Assembly: GCA_023512835.1 (NCBI GenBank)
Contig: CM042087.1
Location: 4,746,021 to 4,810,020, forward strand
Direction: 5' to 3'
DNA length: 64,000 nt
Source: Taxillus chinensis
Taxonomy: Eukaryota; Streptophyta; Magnoliopsida; Santalales; Loranthaceae
In this document: piece by piece, positions 32,623-45,854 of the stretch
Position numbering within the stretch: position 1 is the stretch's first letter
Layout of the letters: each line of letters begins with the position of its first letter
The notes under the pieces: generated by a model
What the model was told of the DNA's origin: nothing
What the model saw: the letters and a program-made list of their open reading frames with translations, nothing else
Databases searched by the model: none
Program-made: the position numbers and the translations under genes

Positions 32623-35600
32623 TGTAACGCCCCCAAATTTGAGACTTCCAAACCGGGTGCGTTAGCGGAAAATAAATATACAAATTTTATATCAATTTCA
32701 AACTATTACTTATTTAATCAAACAAACCATTCATTATTACAAATTTCAATCCAAGATCTTTAAGGTTTAGGGGTTTAGAGCTAAGTATCCATAACCCATT
32801 ATTACATAACAAAGCACACGAGCAAACAACTTAATAAATCTTTAAATTTTCACACAACTTTATTTCCAAGCACTTCTGACTCCTTATCCTAGTTTCTCCA
32901 TCCCTTAATTACCTGGGGTTGGAAAAGAAATCATAAAAAAGGGTGAGCTCAAATAGCCCAATAAGGGTAAACATAAGTGGGTAAGGAAAAATCATGAAGA
33001 TATCGAACATAGGAAATATAATATTTACACATCATACATGATCAACATTTCACAAGAAAATCATAACATGGAAGATTATGTTTGAACATCGTATCATAAC
33101 ATCATGATCCAGGTTAACTACCCGGGGATACCATATCATAACATAACATATTATCAACTGGATTGACACTCTCCGGTGATGTTCTTTACCCAATGCATTG
33201 GAGGTTTTTCTGAACCACCCATCATAAACTTACTTTGTCCAAACATAAGAGGTTATAACAACTTTAACATACATAACATGAGGCATCACATAGAATTTCA
33301 ATAAAACATTCAAAGTTAACAAGGATAACCACGAATATCAAAATGGTTATTTACCCCAATCAATAAGCATAGATTACCGAGAGAGATTAAAAGAGAGACT
33401 AATCTAATCTTCTCAACAATAAAATGGAATTAGAAAAATAAGAAACATAAAAACTCTTACAATAATAATTCCAAATAAAACAAGATAAAGAGGAAGAGAA
33501 AAGTCCCTTACAATAATAATGAAATATAGATTATAATGAAAAAGAAAAGGGGGATGAGAAAAAAAACCCTTACGAAATATAGACTATAATGAAAAAGAAA
33601 AAAGAGGATAAGAAACCCTTACTATCGCTTGTCGTTCTCCGTTTAAACCTTAAAAATATCAAAACACTAAATTAGCATTAATGCTTGAAAAGTTCAATAT
33701 CACACATATCTCCTTATATATATATATATATCATACTTTAACTTATATCTTTTAATAGGCATACCATGCTTGTGGGGTTGAATATTAATTTGGGTTCCCA
33801 CTTATTGCTGTTCCATATCCTATTTCGATCCCATGCATCATAAGCCTTGAGTTGTGCACTAACTAGGTTATATGCCTTAAGAGTTTTTGAATAAGATTTA
33901 CTTCTGTATTGGGTGAACGGAAAAGACGTTCGATAAGCTTATTTTTCCTACGTGTCTTCCACCTTAACCATGAGAGGATATTAGACACGGGTCTAAAGGG
34001 ACGATCAGGAGGAGATAAGGATGGGGATAGCTGTGAGGTTAAGCATTAACAATTGGGGCTGCAGAAGAAGAAGGGCGATTGTCGGGGAATTCATTTTGGA
34101 AGTCGTTCCTTACAATCTTCCGATATCTAGAACCTTAAAATAAAAATAAAAAACATAAGTTAATATTCTCATCTTTTCACTTGAATTATAGAATGACAAC
34201 GCTATGATAAAATACTATAATTTAAAATAATTACACAGGTATGTATATGAGGTGGCAAGGCCAACCATGTATGTATATACGAGGTGGTACAACTAATCAT
34301 ATAAATAACATATGTAAGGTGGTAAAACCAACCATGAATATAGTATATATGAGGTGGTAAAACCAACCATATAGATCTACATAATAAGAAGCGACTTAAA
34401 AATTTCAAAAAATCTTAAGTATTACCTTTCGTAGAACTTCGACGCTTGGTAAGTACCAAAAGCAAAAGAGGATTTGAGTAGAGTATTTGGGATGTTAAGA
34501 GGGCTTAAGGGAGTGTTTTTGAGAGGGAAATTTTGTGGTGTGGCTTGAGGGATTTGTGCTTCAGAGGAGAGGCAAGATACTCCTTATATAGGCAAGGATG
34601 GTGGTAGGTGTGTAGTGTGAAAGTAGTGTATGAATTTGACTTTCGAATCAAATTAAATTATGTAAAATATATAAAATACTTTATTTTATTCATATTATCC
34701 TCTATTAAAACGTGGATATCTTCTCCTACCATTTAAAAAATGTTTTAAGACTTTTCAACCTAGAAGGTTCCTTTGGCATCAAAAGTCCACATTGGTGTAC
34801 TTCCTACTAATTCAATTATAACGTTTTTAATTTTGTAGTTTTTGACAAATGGCCAATTGTATTGCATTACTAACTCAAATATCTACAAATGGGTATCAAT
34901 TTTATAATTTTTGAATATGTATAACAAAAAGTTATTGAATTTTAAAGTCATACTAAAATGTTTACCCGTTCATACTGAACCTATGTGTAGTATTTTAAAT
35001 TGTGGAATTGATTGGCTTCATATTAAATTCTGAAACTTTTACACGTTTTAGCTAAGTCATAAATGAAAAAATGGGCTTTGGTTTTATGTCAATTGGATCT
35101 ATATAACTCAAGTTATGAATTTTTGAATGGGACCTCCAGAATCTGCCTCATTCAAATTTTTGGGCCTTACCTATGTTTTATACTTTTGGTAAAGTTAAGG
35201 CTTGTAATACTTACTTACCCATAGTAATTTGGTTTAAGAAACTAAATGACATAATATATAGCATCTAAAATTTTTATGACATATAAGAAATTATTTTATT
35301 AATATTTTTTTTTATAACGTATTTAATATTTACGCGGATAAAATAATATAATTGCATAATCAATAAACAATAAAGTAAGATAACATTATAGCATAAAAAT
35401 ATTATAAACTTAAATATAAACATTAATATCATATTCTATGGCCTTCGTAAAATTTCTTGAATTGTATTAGCGTAGGTGCGTAAGACGTGTTGTCTTGGCG
35501 TGAGAGCGCACAACCCTTCGGCTAACATTGTCGTGGTTGTCGCACGAATAACCTCAAACTTCTCCCGTGTCTCGTTGCATTATATTGTAGCCATTGGACA

Positions 35601-35990
35601 CGAGCATTTAGCTCATCTATAGCAAAGCATACTTTGTAACTTCAAGTCGTATTGCTCGCCGATCTTCATCGCGTACACTATTCTCGGATGGCGACTTGAG
35701 AACTTGATGCCATAACTCTTATTATTCTTCTTCTACTTCTATACTCTCTTATAAATAAAATCTCATGCTCATAGCTATTTATGGAAGTCCAAACGGATAC
35801 TATTCATAACGGCTAGTTACTATTCTAACGACTACTTATTAGTCACATATTATTTGAATGACTATATTGGGTGCTTATTTTTATCGTGATAATATCTAAA
35901 ATATCCTTTCTAACTATTGTTAACAATAACATTATTATTATTACTCTTTAAGTAAGAACTTAAATAGCTAAAAATTTTGCGGGTCTTACA
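32623..35990 (-). repeat. Ty3/gypsy LTR A (reverse) inside LINE
   Basis: Plus strand runs TGTAACGCCCCCAAATTTGA...GCGGGTCTTACA, the same ends as LTR B at 36286. Flanks are CCTGT and CTCGT, matching at only three of five positions, so the target duplication is decayed or lost. It is 800 bp longer than LTR B, with extra DNA near 35430-35750. No coding region. Confidence 0.8.
34225..34385 (-). repeat. four degenerate tandem units of about 40-50 bp in LTR A
   Basis: Units containing GAGGTGGTAAAACCAACCAT and TATATATGAGG. LTR B has a different but related array at the same relative place (37265-37555). Confidence 0.8.
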
Positions 35991-36285
35991 CTCGTTTTGG
36001 GCACACGCGCTTTTGGTCGCTTGCTTGCTACTTCTCTGCCCTCCTGGTTTTGGTTTTTCTTTCTTCTCTCTTCCTCTTTCTTCTATTTTGCTGTTTTTTT
36101 GCTTTTCCCTCCTTTTTCGCTGCTTGGTTTGTGTTTTTGTGTTGTGTTTTTTGTAGGCTGCCGGTATGCTTCTCCCTCCGCCTCACTGTTTGCTGGACTG
36201 CTGGGTCTTAGCGTGCTGGCTGTTTTTGTGGTTACACCCTCTCCCCTGCCTAGCTGGCCCTGGTGGTGCTCGTGGCCAGCCCTTT
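35991..36285 (+). mobile_element. LINE piece 2, 3' untranslated region
   Basis: T-rich sequence between LTR A and LTR B, in line with the LINE 3' region. No motif of its own; assigned by position and by composition like piece 3. Confidence 0.6.
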
Positions 36286-38850
36286 TGTAACGCCCCCAAA
36301 TCTGGACTTTCGGACCGGGTGCGTTAGATAAATAAAATATTACAATTATATGAATAGTAATCTATTACTCAACATAAATTCGATGGTTTATTTATTACAT
36401 CAAGACTCATCACAAGATCTCTAAGGTTTAGCGTTTAGAGACTAGGTGTTGATAACCCATTATAGTTTTACATGACATAAATACTACATGCATAATCTTC
36501 TTATGATTTTATTCCAAGCACTCTGGACACCATTATCCTAGCATCCTTGCTTTCTCCTAGTTCCCTGGGGTTTGAAACAAAACATGAAAGGAAATGAGCT
36601 CAAATAGCCCAGTAAGGTTAAAAGTAAGGGATAATATATGGAGAATAATCAACTCATGGAAAAATAAGAATATCTACTCATCTAGGTTCACCACCTAGAT
36701 ATCTTGCATAACTTGTTATCAACTGGATTGACACTCTCCAGTGAAGTTCTTTACCCAATGCATTGGAGGTCTTTCTGGAACCACCCATAAACATATTGCC
36801 AAACATAAAACATATCTTCACAAACTTTCAAACAATCACATCAATGGTAAATTTCAACGTAAAGGAAGATCTTGCAATAATAGCCCCGATAAGTAAAAGG
36901 GGTATTCACCATTCAATAAGTTAGATTACCAAGTTTCCAAGAAGTGCCAAAGAAAGTTAATTCTTCTTAAAATAATATTATAAGAAAAAAAATCTTGAGA
37001 TATAAATATAGAGAAGAAATAGAAAATGAATTTCCACGTTGGAGATCGTGGTAAGGAAAAGAAGAGGGGATCCTTACTATCTTTTTTGTCTTCCGCGTTT
37101 ATAAACCTTGAAACAAAATTTAAAAGTTAATATTTTAGTTTGAATAATAGTATATTCATAAATAATATATTGAGAGACATATATAAGTATATTATGGTGA
37201 AAAAACTTCTCATGATAATAATAATAATCTATACGTATACATATACCTATATAATATACGTATATACTATACAATATACATATATATATTGAGGGGCAAA
37301 GCCATCCATAATATATATATGTATGAGGAGACTTAGCCTTCCATGGAATAATAATAATCTATATACTCATATATACATATCATATACATATATATATTGA
37401 GGGGCAAAGCCATCCATAATATATATATGTATGAGGAGGCTTAGCCTTCCATGGAATAATAATAATTTATATATATACATATACGTATTGTTTAATAAAT
37501 ATACATATATATATTGAGGGGCAAGGCCATCCATAATATATATATGTATGAGGAGGAAGAACATGATTAATATATGCTTGAAATATTTACCTCTTGGAAC
37601 TTCCAACAAGTGAGAGGAAGATTGAGAGAAGAGAAGGCTTGGAGGGCTATTGGGGTGTTAATAGAACTTTTTGGGAAGTATTTGGAGGAGAGTTTTGTAG
37701 CTTATTTGAATGGAAAGAGTGCTTGAGAAGGGAAGTGAGGCATGCTATTTATAGGTAAGGTGGTAGGTGTAATAGTGTGAAAAATAGTGTACGAATTTGA
37801 CTTTGGCATTAAATTAAATTATTTAAAATATATATAATACTTTATTTTCCTCATATTATATTTTATTAAAAACGTGGTTATCTCCTCCTACCATTTAAAA
37901 ATGTTTTAAGACTTTTAAACCTAGAAGGTTCCTTTGGCATCAAAAGTCCACATTGGTGTACTCCCTACTAATTCAATTATAACGTTTTTAATTTTGTAGT
38001 TTTTGACAAATGGACAATTGTATTGCATTAGTAACTCAAATATCTACAAATGGGTACCAATTTTATAATTTTCACATGTGTATAACAAAAAGTTATTGAA
38101 TTTTAAAGTCATACTAAAATGTTTACCCGTTCACACTGAACCTATGTGTAGTATTTTAACTTCTGGAATTGATTGGCTTCATATTAAATTCTGAAATTTT
38201 TACACGTTTTAGCTAAGTGATAAAGGAACAAATGGGCTTTGGTTTCATGTCAATTGGATCTGTATAACTCAAGTTATGAATTTTTGAATGGGACCTCCAG
38301 AATCTGCCTTATTCAAATTTTTGGGTCTTACCTATGTTTCATACTTTTGGTAAAGTTAAGGCTTGTAATACTTACTTACCCATAGTAATTTGGTTTAAGA
38401 AACTAAATGACATAATATATAGCATCTAAACTTTTTATGATGTATAAGAAATTATTTTATTTTTTATAACGTATTTAATATTAACGCGGATAAAATAATA
38501 TTATTGCGTAATCAATAAACAATAAAAGTAGATAACATTATATTCCATGACTTCTTACTTTATAAACCTATAAAGTATAATATTATAAAACATTATTACA
38601 TACTCATACCTATTTATAACAATTCAAACGGATACTATTATAACGATTAGTTACTTATTCCAACGGTTAGTTACTATTCAACGCTAGTTACTATTCAACG
38701 GCTACTTACTAGTCACATGTACTTAAATGACTATATTGGGTACTTATTTTTATTGTGATAATATCTAAAATATTCTTTCTAACTATTTTTAGTAATGAAA
38801 TTATTATTATTACTATTTAAGGAAGAGCTTAAATTTTTGCGGGTCTTACA
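36286..38850 (-). repeat. solo LTR B (reverse) inside LINE
   Basis: TGTAACGCCCCCAAATCTGG...GCGGGTCTTACA with CCTTT on both sides (36281-36285 and 38851-38855), a perfect 5-bp duplication. Clearly related to LTR A along its length; no internal region. Confidence 0.9.
37265..37555 (-). repeat. three tandem units of about 115-120 bp in LTR B
   Basis: Each unit holds ATATATTGAGGGGCAAAGCC (at 37282, 37390 and 37510; the last reads GGCAAGGCC), then ATCCATAATATATATATGTA and TGAGGAG. Confidence 0.9.
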
Positions 38851-38855
38851 CCTTT

Positions 38856-39968
38856 GTCTTGCCGACGGCCTGCCAGAGTGGTTGCTCTTATTGGTCTCAC
38901 GGTGGCTGGCAGTTTTGGGGCTTGCTGTATGTCCTCTTGGCTGCATTTTGGTCCCTGCGTTGCCCTCTGGAGCTAGGCACAGACCTCCCTTTTCTCCTTC
39001 TTCTTTTTTCTCATCGGTTTTGTTGCATGGGTCCTTGTGGGTTGGAGTTTGGGCTGGGTTCTGGCTGTGTGGCTGTTCTGTTCAGGGTTTTGCTTGGTGC
39101 CTATGTTAGTTTGGTGGTTGGAGCAGCTTTTATGCTGCTGGCTCCGCGGTGCTTGTGTTGGTTTGCTTGTGTGTGGGATTGTTATGTTGCTGTCTTTTTC
39201 TTTCTTGCCTGGGCTGGCTTGGGGCTGTTTGTTTAGTTGTTTTTCTGCTGGTTTTTCTTTGCTGATTGTGTTGGTTCGGCTGTTTATGCCACTGCTGTGT
39301 TGCTTGTTTCTTTGTGGCGCCTCTGTTGTTTTGGCTCCTTTTTCAAATGTTATGCTGCCGAATTTTCTTTTATTTTCTTTTGGTGCTTGTCTCTTAGGTT
39401 GTTTGTGCAGAATTTTTGCTGCTGGTTTTTTATCTTTGGTGCTTCTTTTGCTGTTATTTTGCTTCCCTTGTGGCTGTTTTGCTGTTGGTCTTCCTCTCTC
39501 TTCTGCCTCGTTCCTTTAGGGCTTTTCTTCTGCTCTCTTGCATTCGGCTGTCCTTGGTAAGTACAGGTATGCTGTTTGGTTTTTATTACTTTTGTATTGT
39601 TTCTCTTTTCTTCTTTTGCAGGTGGTTGTCACTTAGTCTTCCTGTGGGCGGCTCTCCTATTGGCTTTTCTGGCCACTCTTGTCCTCTTGTTTTGTTTTTC
39701 TACTTCTGATCCGCCTTTGTACTCCCCTTTATGTTAAGGCTTATTTTGAACTTGGACTTGATGTATTATTTTTTGTTTCTCATAGCATGGAGTCTCTCGG
39801 GCTACTCTTTTTGGGGGTTTTTAATGAGGGCTAAGGGGCTCCATGCTATTTTTCTTTTGGCTCTAGGGGGTTTGTCCTTAGTTTGGCTGAGGCGTCTCCC
39901 CTTTATGGAGGCCTACCGTATTTGATGTATTTTTCTTTCTTCATCTAATAAATTCACTTTCCCCCTAA
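38856..39968 (+). mobile_element. LINE piece 3, 3' end with poly(A)
   Basis: T-rich 3' untranslated region ending CTAATAAATTCACTTTCCCC then CTAAAAAAAA at 39968. A poly(A) end after an AATAAA signal (39947) is the mark of a LINE. Hydrophobic-looking ORFs here come from T-rich codons. No clear LINE target duplication was found. Confidence 0.7.
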
Positions 39969-40132
39969 AAAAAAGACCCTTTTCTGATAATGCAGACTAC
40001 ACCTTAAACTACTCAAAGTAGAGGGTATCCAACTGTACCCCAAAAATAGTTGGTGGCGACTCTAAATTTCTCACCATTGGTTTAATTTGAGCCCACCCCA
40101 AAAGGGCCCGGACGAAAACCAGTGATGACAGC

Positions 40133-40151
40133 TGGCGACTCTGTTGGGGAC
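40133..40151 (+). other. primer-binding site of E2
   Basis: TGGCGACTCTGTTGGGGAC two bases after the LTR end; two differences from the E3 PBS. Confidence 0.85.
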
Positions 40152-40799
40152 TAGTACACACTTTAGAGAGTTAGGTCTAGTATTAGGAGTAAGAGGTTAT
40201 TTTATTTTTGTACCGTGATAGTTCTGATTATGATATACTGCCATTATGTTTTCTCAACTATAATTATGATTTATTTACTTTGACTGCTATGGTATTTGTT
40301 ATTTTATACTGTAAATGTGAAAACATGCCATGATAGTTGTGATTTACTGCTTTCCCTACCTATTGCATTCATGCATAACCCTATACCCGGGTTTATCACA
40401 ATCTAGGTTAGCGAGGTTTAGTACGGTCCCCAGTGCGTTGATCGTTATCTGTAATGGGGCCTCGAACTCCTCACTCAAGCTTGAGGTTCTTTTAAGGCTC
40501 ATCCTTTTAAGACGCCCCTCTGGTAAATCTCATGTTGTACAGAGTCCTCTACAGAGGAAGTTTGGGAACCAACGAATAAGATAGGTCTAGCAATAAAAGC
40601 TCATCAAGGGCATTGACCCACATGTTGTTTGCTTATTCCATGCCATGCTAACCTTTGTTTTATAGGGTAGTTCTTAAAGCATCCCTAGTACAAATTATTT
40701 GCTTTACTATTGGTTCTTTTATCATGTCCATTTGCCCTAATACTTCTTTAACTGTCATCATAACATATCATCATGCATAACCCAACACTCATATAAAGC
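40152..40799 (+). other. E2 untranslated leader
   Basis: Noncoding; aligns with the E3 leader (53813-54100 and 55423-55640), for example at ATTGCATTCATGCATAACCC and GAACCAACGAATAAGATAGG. Confidence 0.75.
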
Positions 40800-41271
40800 A
40801 TGCCCACTTTTAGTCATCTCTTACAAAGCCTTAATGACAAGGAGGCTATTGCAGTGGTGGCCCAAGCATTTGGGGACATTCAACTCCACCTTAGAGATTT
40901 TCCACCAGGGGAAGTTCACAAAGCAAAACAAGTTATCATAGAAGATCAGTTGGATCACATGAAGGAAAAGCAGCTATATGCAGTAGTTTGGAGATTTGCT
41001 CCATGTTACCGAGCTCCTAGTCGACAATGATATGCTTGGGGCATCAATCTATTTCTGGGAACCTCAACGATGGTGCTTCGACTTTAACAGCATAGATCTT
41101 GTTCCTACCATAGAAGAATATAGAAGATTATTGGATATAATAAAAGGAAGATCTATTTATCGGAGCCTAGAAAATCATGTCAAAGCATCTTTGCAAGCTC
41201 TTCAGAGGTTGCAGTTGAGGGAAAAACAGATCAAGACCATATTAAAGCAAAGGGAGGAAGCAGGTGAGTGA
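40800..41271 (+). pseudogene. DUF7745-like ORF, truncated (E2)
   Basis: Starts MPTFSHLLQSLNDKEAIAVV at 40800, similar to the MASF starts in E1. After a frame change it gives LLVDNDMLGASIYFWEPQRW and DLVPTIEEYRRLLD, the N-terminal block of this domain. It then jumps to a short charged helical end (41150-41271), so the middle part with the LYSLFTLAMYGL block is deleted. E3 has lost the ORF altogether. Confidence 0.6.
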
Positions 41272-41576
41272 CCACCTCAGAGGAGGAGGCACTGTGTTAC
41301 TTAGGAGATGAAGGGAAGTTGCTTTAAGATCATACAGCCATAGCTCTCATGTACATGACATTTCTGCATTGTATTGTGTGTTTGTTTGAAAATGTTAAAA
41401 AAAAGGTCATTTGTTTATCTAACCTTTCGCATATCCATTTATGTATACATGCATATCAAAATTGAAAATTAAATAAAAATTACTCATCATACCCAGGTTG
41501 GTAGCTGCCCTTCTCCAGGAATGTGCACTTTTACTACCTCAGATCCCGCCACAACCAGATATCGTAACCATAGCTG
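41272..41576 (+). other. noncoding spacer before E2 gag
   Basis: No motif recognised; AT-rich. Confidence 0.5.
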
Positions 41577-42772
41577 ATGGCAGAAGAAGCAGAAAGAGAA
41601 AGAACTCCAACAGGGGGAACTATAAGTCACCTTCAAGAGCAAGGACAGGAGGAAATTCAGCCGCCTAATCTGGCTCCAAGCCAGGCACCCACATATCATC
41701 CTATAATAGCACAACCGTCAACCCCAAATCTAACTCACTCCACTATGCCGGCACTAGGCAATGTAGTGGAAGCGGTGGGATCCCTAGCTCCTAAAGAAAA
41801 CATTGAGTCCTCTACGATAGCGTGATTTGAGGAAAGATTGAAAGCAATTGAAAAGACTGAAACTTTTGGCCTGATTAGTCTAGATGAATTGTGTTTGGTT
41901 CCTGGTATAGTCTTACCTCCAAAATTCAAGGTGCCTGAATTTGAAAAAATTAACGGCACCTAATGTCCGAAATTCCATCTCACCACGTACTACGGGAAAA
42001 TGGGAGCTTATATATGCAATGACAAACTTTTGATACATTGCTTTCAAGAGAGTCTAACTGGAGGACCACTTCAATGGTATTTCCAATGCTAGAAAAGTCA
42101 CATTAATAGATGGCAAGATCTAGCAACTGCCTTCCTGAACCAGTATCAGCATGTCACAACGTTAGCTCTTAATAGGCTAACCTTACAGGAACTGGAACAG
42201 AAGTCAACTGAAAGCTTCAGAGATTATGCTAAATGCTGGAGAGAGGTTGCAATGGAGGTCCAACCGCCATTAACTGAGAAAGAGCTAACGACCCTTTTCC
42301 TCAATACCCTTCAAGGAGTTTATTATGAAATAATGGTAGGGAATGTCATGAACAATTTTAATGATATCGTGGCTTCAGGAGAAAGGATTAAGCTAGGAAT
42401 TAAGACAGGTAGAATAACGGAAGGGACTACTCACCAGGAACAAGTACAAGATACATGGCCAATTGAACCATCCACCTTAAAACACAAGAGACCTAGGAGA
42501 AAGGCATCCAAAGCCTCGCCTTTTGAGCCACTGCCACTAGATTATGGAAAGTTATTTCCAAAGCTAGTAGGAGCCGGTTTGTTGACATCAGGATCCATTC
42601 CCGCGCCATAACCGCCCCATCCTAAATGGTATGATTCTACGAAGAGATGTGAGTTTCATGCCAGTGCTATTGGGCATTCAACGGAGGACTGTAATGCATT
42701 CAAGAGGATGGTTCAGTCACTGCGTGAAGTTGGCTTTTTGGATGCTTCAGTGATTCAAGACTGCTCTTTGTA
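41577..42772 (+). pseudogene. gag of E2
   Basis: Retrotransposon capsid gene. Starts MAEEAERERTPTGG at 41577. Core blocks are LCLVPGIVLPPKFKVPEFEK, HCFQESLTGGPLQWYFQC, WQDLATAFLNQYQHV and TESFRDYAKCWREVAM. It ends with RCEFHASAIGHSTEDCNAFK, a C-X2-H-X5-GH-X4-C zinc pattern, then a stop at 42772. In-frame stops lie at 41823, near 41962 and near 42090, and near 42609. The gene is closely related to that of E3. Confidence 0.88.
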
Positions 42773-42949
42773 AAAGTGTTCACTGTTAAAACAAACTTTT
42801 CAACAAAGCATGCACTTCATGATATTCACTAGAGCTACACATCCTAAGCATTCATGTATACATGTCATGCATCCCATTAATAAATTCCAAAAGGGGGAGC
42901 TTAATACTCTTATTCACTCATATTCTCATCAAAAAGTCCAAACACTTGG

Positions 42950-43570
42950 CTGAAGACCTATATAACTGGATGGCTAAGGTGAAGCAAGCTCAAATAGCAA
43001 TGTATGCGGATTTGCAAGGACTAAAATGTCAACTCCAGAAGCTAATGGAGTTGGTCGAAAGGCTAACCAAAGTAGAATCAGCTAAGAGAAGAACTACTAC
43101 ATTAGTACAAGGAGTGAAGTAACCCTATGTACTGGCTCCCTCACTATTTCCTCATAGCCACACTCATGACATTTCTTTGATGCATACTCCCCAACAGATC
43201 CATCAACATGTATGGCAAAGATTGGGACCAATAGCAAAGAAACATGGAGGCATCCACATTTATGGTCCAACAAAGAGAAGGAATAAGAAACCCAAGCAAC
43301 CTGAAGTTGACCCCATCCCCATGACTTACTCAGCATTATATAAAGAGTTGCTTCAAGCCCATATGGTAGTTTCGATTCCTGTGATACCAGTCAAGCAACC
43401 TCTTATCCCGAGTGGTACAATCCGAATGAACGATGTGAATACCATGATAGGGGGATGGGGCATACTATTGAGAACTGTATCAGCTTCAAGAAGAAGTTTT
43501 GTCCATGAGGAATGCACAGTGGTTGAACTTCTTACCAACACCATCAAAGACTCAAAGTGACTCTGCCAAG
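42950..43570 (+). pseudogene. second gag-like module of E2
   Basis: A helical segment (LYNWMAKVKQAQIAMYADLQ, 42955) resembles the gag N-terminal coiled region of E3. Then PIPMTYSALYKELLQAHMVV (43315) and, in another frame, WYNPNERCEYHDRGMGHTIE (43411), again the C-X2-H...GH zinc pattern. The capsid core is missing. So E2 has a second, internally deleted gag-type unit after the first. Confidence 0.55.
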
Positions 43571-44493
43571 GCAAGGTCTCCTGGTCCCGATGACATGCAC
43601 CAAGGTCCAGTGACTGGGATCGGGTTTGGTAATTCCTATACCACCGAAGGAGGGCAAACCGGTTAAGCTTTCTAGAGGATGGATCACTAATGCTCGAGTA
43701 ATATCGTGAAGGCTTGTGATTTTTAATAATTTCCCCTTTTAGTAAAATGTTGTTTTGTAAATCATGAAAAAGGGATGCTCATCACCTCCTATGTGATAAT
43801 GAATGTATTTAAATGGTTTTTAACATGTCATGACATGTACATGAAGTAGTTGTCCATAACTTATCCGCTCTCATGGTATGTGTCTGACAGCCTAACAAGG
43901 GTATATGAAATGAGGGGGATTGAACTGATAACCTAAGCCCGAGAAAGGTCCAAGTAGCATACCGCTCTAAAAGCCAAAAGCAAGAGACGGAGGAGTTTAA
44001 AGGAAGCAATTCTGGAAAGCTCCTTTCTCACCAGGAGGGACATCATCAAAGAGCTTGATTGACTGATTATGTAAAGTCCTTTCTGTCACGAAAATGGATA
44101 TAGCACTTCTTTGAGCTGCTTGAGAAAGCAGTTAGTGCATTATAGAATCCCTCATTGGGATAACTCATGTCAAACTGGGGCAACCTTTGGTGAGATAGAA
44201 AAAGAAAAAAACAGAGAAAAAGCATTTCGAGGCATGATAAGAAGGGAAAAAAAGAAAAGAAAAAAGGAAAAAGGGGGGCATTTTGAATCAAACCCACGCC
44301 AGGGCAGTTCAGGAAGGAATAAACCAACCTTTGGGGCAATTTTCAAGAAAAATCAGTCTTTGGAGTCTCCTCATAAGGATAAAGCCCTACATTGGAGCAA
44401 TTTAGTCTATCCCTCGTCAAAACAAAAAAAAGGGATCAAAAAGAGAGTTAAAAGAATCAGCTTCTAGGGAGTAGAGTTTGAACTATGGATAAT
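43571..44493 (+). other. E2 3' noncoding region, pol absent
   Basis: No protease, RT or integrase motif in any frame. A purine-rich stretch with GGAAAAAGGGGGGCATTTTG lies at about 44265. The region continues after the copia LTR at 45855-46269. Confidence 0.6.
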
Positions 44494-45854
44494 TGTTGGA
44501 TCAAGCCCAGAATTTGAATGATGCAAATAAAACCCCATGTAATTTGATATGAGACTTTTGTTGTTTCATTTTAAGTTATTGCAGAAGATATGAACTTAAT
44601 TTGGACCTACACTCGTGAGAGAGAAAGCTAAGGATGGGATACATAATCCTGATCCGGATGAGAGTGTGCGTTGTCAAAAACTTGGTACATAACCAAGTCT
44701 TCACTTCATACGGAATAAGGATCATACGTACGGACTAATGAGTTAAAGCTACGGACTAAGGAGTCTGCGCCTAATACTTTAAAATGGACTAAGTCAATAG
44801 ATGCAGAGTAAGAATCCTAGTCTATAAGTCGCACGGAGAAAGGAAAAGAATCACGGAGTAAGAAATCCGGAGCATTCTATACATGCGGAGTAAGGAACAA
44901 CTTATGCGGAATAAGGACATGAGTCTTCATTTCGCACGGAGTAAGGAAATTTGATGCAGAGTAAGGAATCCAAACATGTTACTCTTGCGGAGTAAGGATG
45001 TGTTGATACAGAGTAAGCCATCCGTTCCTTTATGCGGAGTAAGGAAACTAGACGCGGAGTAAGGAAGCGCTGATGCGGAGTAAGCACTCCGACCTTCTCA
45101 TTCATACGAAGTAAGGAAGCGCTTACACAGAATAAAGATTCCAGTTCTAAATTGATACGGAGTAAGCAATCATTGCTACGGAGTAAGGATCCGAGCTTAG
45201 TTTAACACGGAGTAAGGAACCTTACACCGGATTCGAGAAGACGCTGCTTCAACTTATCTCTTCGTATTCAAAGTCACCGCCTCGCTGCTTCCCGATGTAA
45301 GACAAACTCATTGAGAACCTAAAGCATCTTACACGTGGATCATCCAGATATGTGGACATAACTTAGACTGAACTTGGGAACTCACAAACGCATTTGTGTT
45401 TTGCAAACCCAAGACATTGAGCTCCAAATCCGCAACACTTTAGACAGAGAGGATTTCGAGGAACAGTAATTGTGCACATAGTCCGGAACATCAAGTTCCA
45501 AGATTGTCTCTCAAGGATGTGCTATATATATTATGTAAACCTTGTATATCAAAAAAAAGTGAGCGTTAATGTAAAAAAAAAAAGAAGCTCAAGTAGATCA
45601 TAGAGGCCAATGTGTGAGTGCATTGTAAACAGAGCGTTAGAGAGTTGTTAGTAGATCTAAAAGCTCCTTAAGCTTTAATCTGCTTCTATTTTGTTGTACT
45701 TATCATTTTGATAATAAAATAAAATACTACCATTATCTGGTTATTTTTCGCATTGATTCTATCTCTTAACTAGATAGGTGTTATGCCAAAGAGTTAGAAA
45801 AGGAATTTTGATAAGAGCCTATTCACCCCCCATCTAGGCTCCAAGGGACCAACA
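44494..45854 (+). repeat. copia solo LTR in E2
   Basis: TGTTGGATCAAGCCCAGAAT...TCCAAGGGACCAACA. Between 44700 and 45240 it has about 20 CGGAGTAAGGA-like motifs. No internal region follows; E2 sequence resumes. Flanks ATAAT and ATATC are not a clean duplication. Confidence 0.88.

Larger units (their letters stand above)
30990..40130 (+). repeat. LTR of E2, interrupted by a LINE and two LTRs
   Basis: Real LTR sequence is about 30990-32317 and 39969-40130. It ends CCAGTGATGACA right before the PBS at 40133. The part TACCGAAAAGGCGTTGTAGG (32300) and the part CTCAAAGTAGAGGGTATCC (40014) match neighbouring positions in the reverse LTR at 57053-60147, so they were once joined. The 5' end with TGTTGGACCC is not found; the LTR is truncated on the left. 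It includes an A-rich tract (31670-32130). Confidence 0.7.

Noticed and set aside
32623..38850. LTRs A and B as the two LTRs of one element
   Set aside because: The DNA between them continues the LINE tail, and B has its own perfect target duplication.
38795..39709. Hydrophobic ORFs that look like membrane proteins
   Set aside because: They come from the T-rich LINE 3' untranslated region; no start context, no domain.
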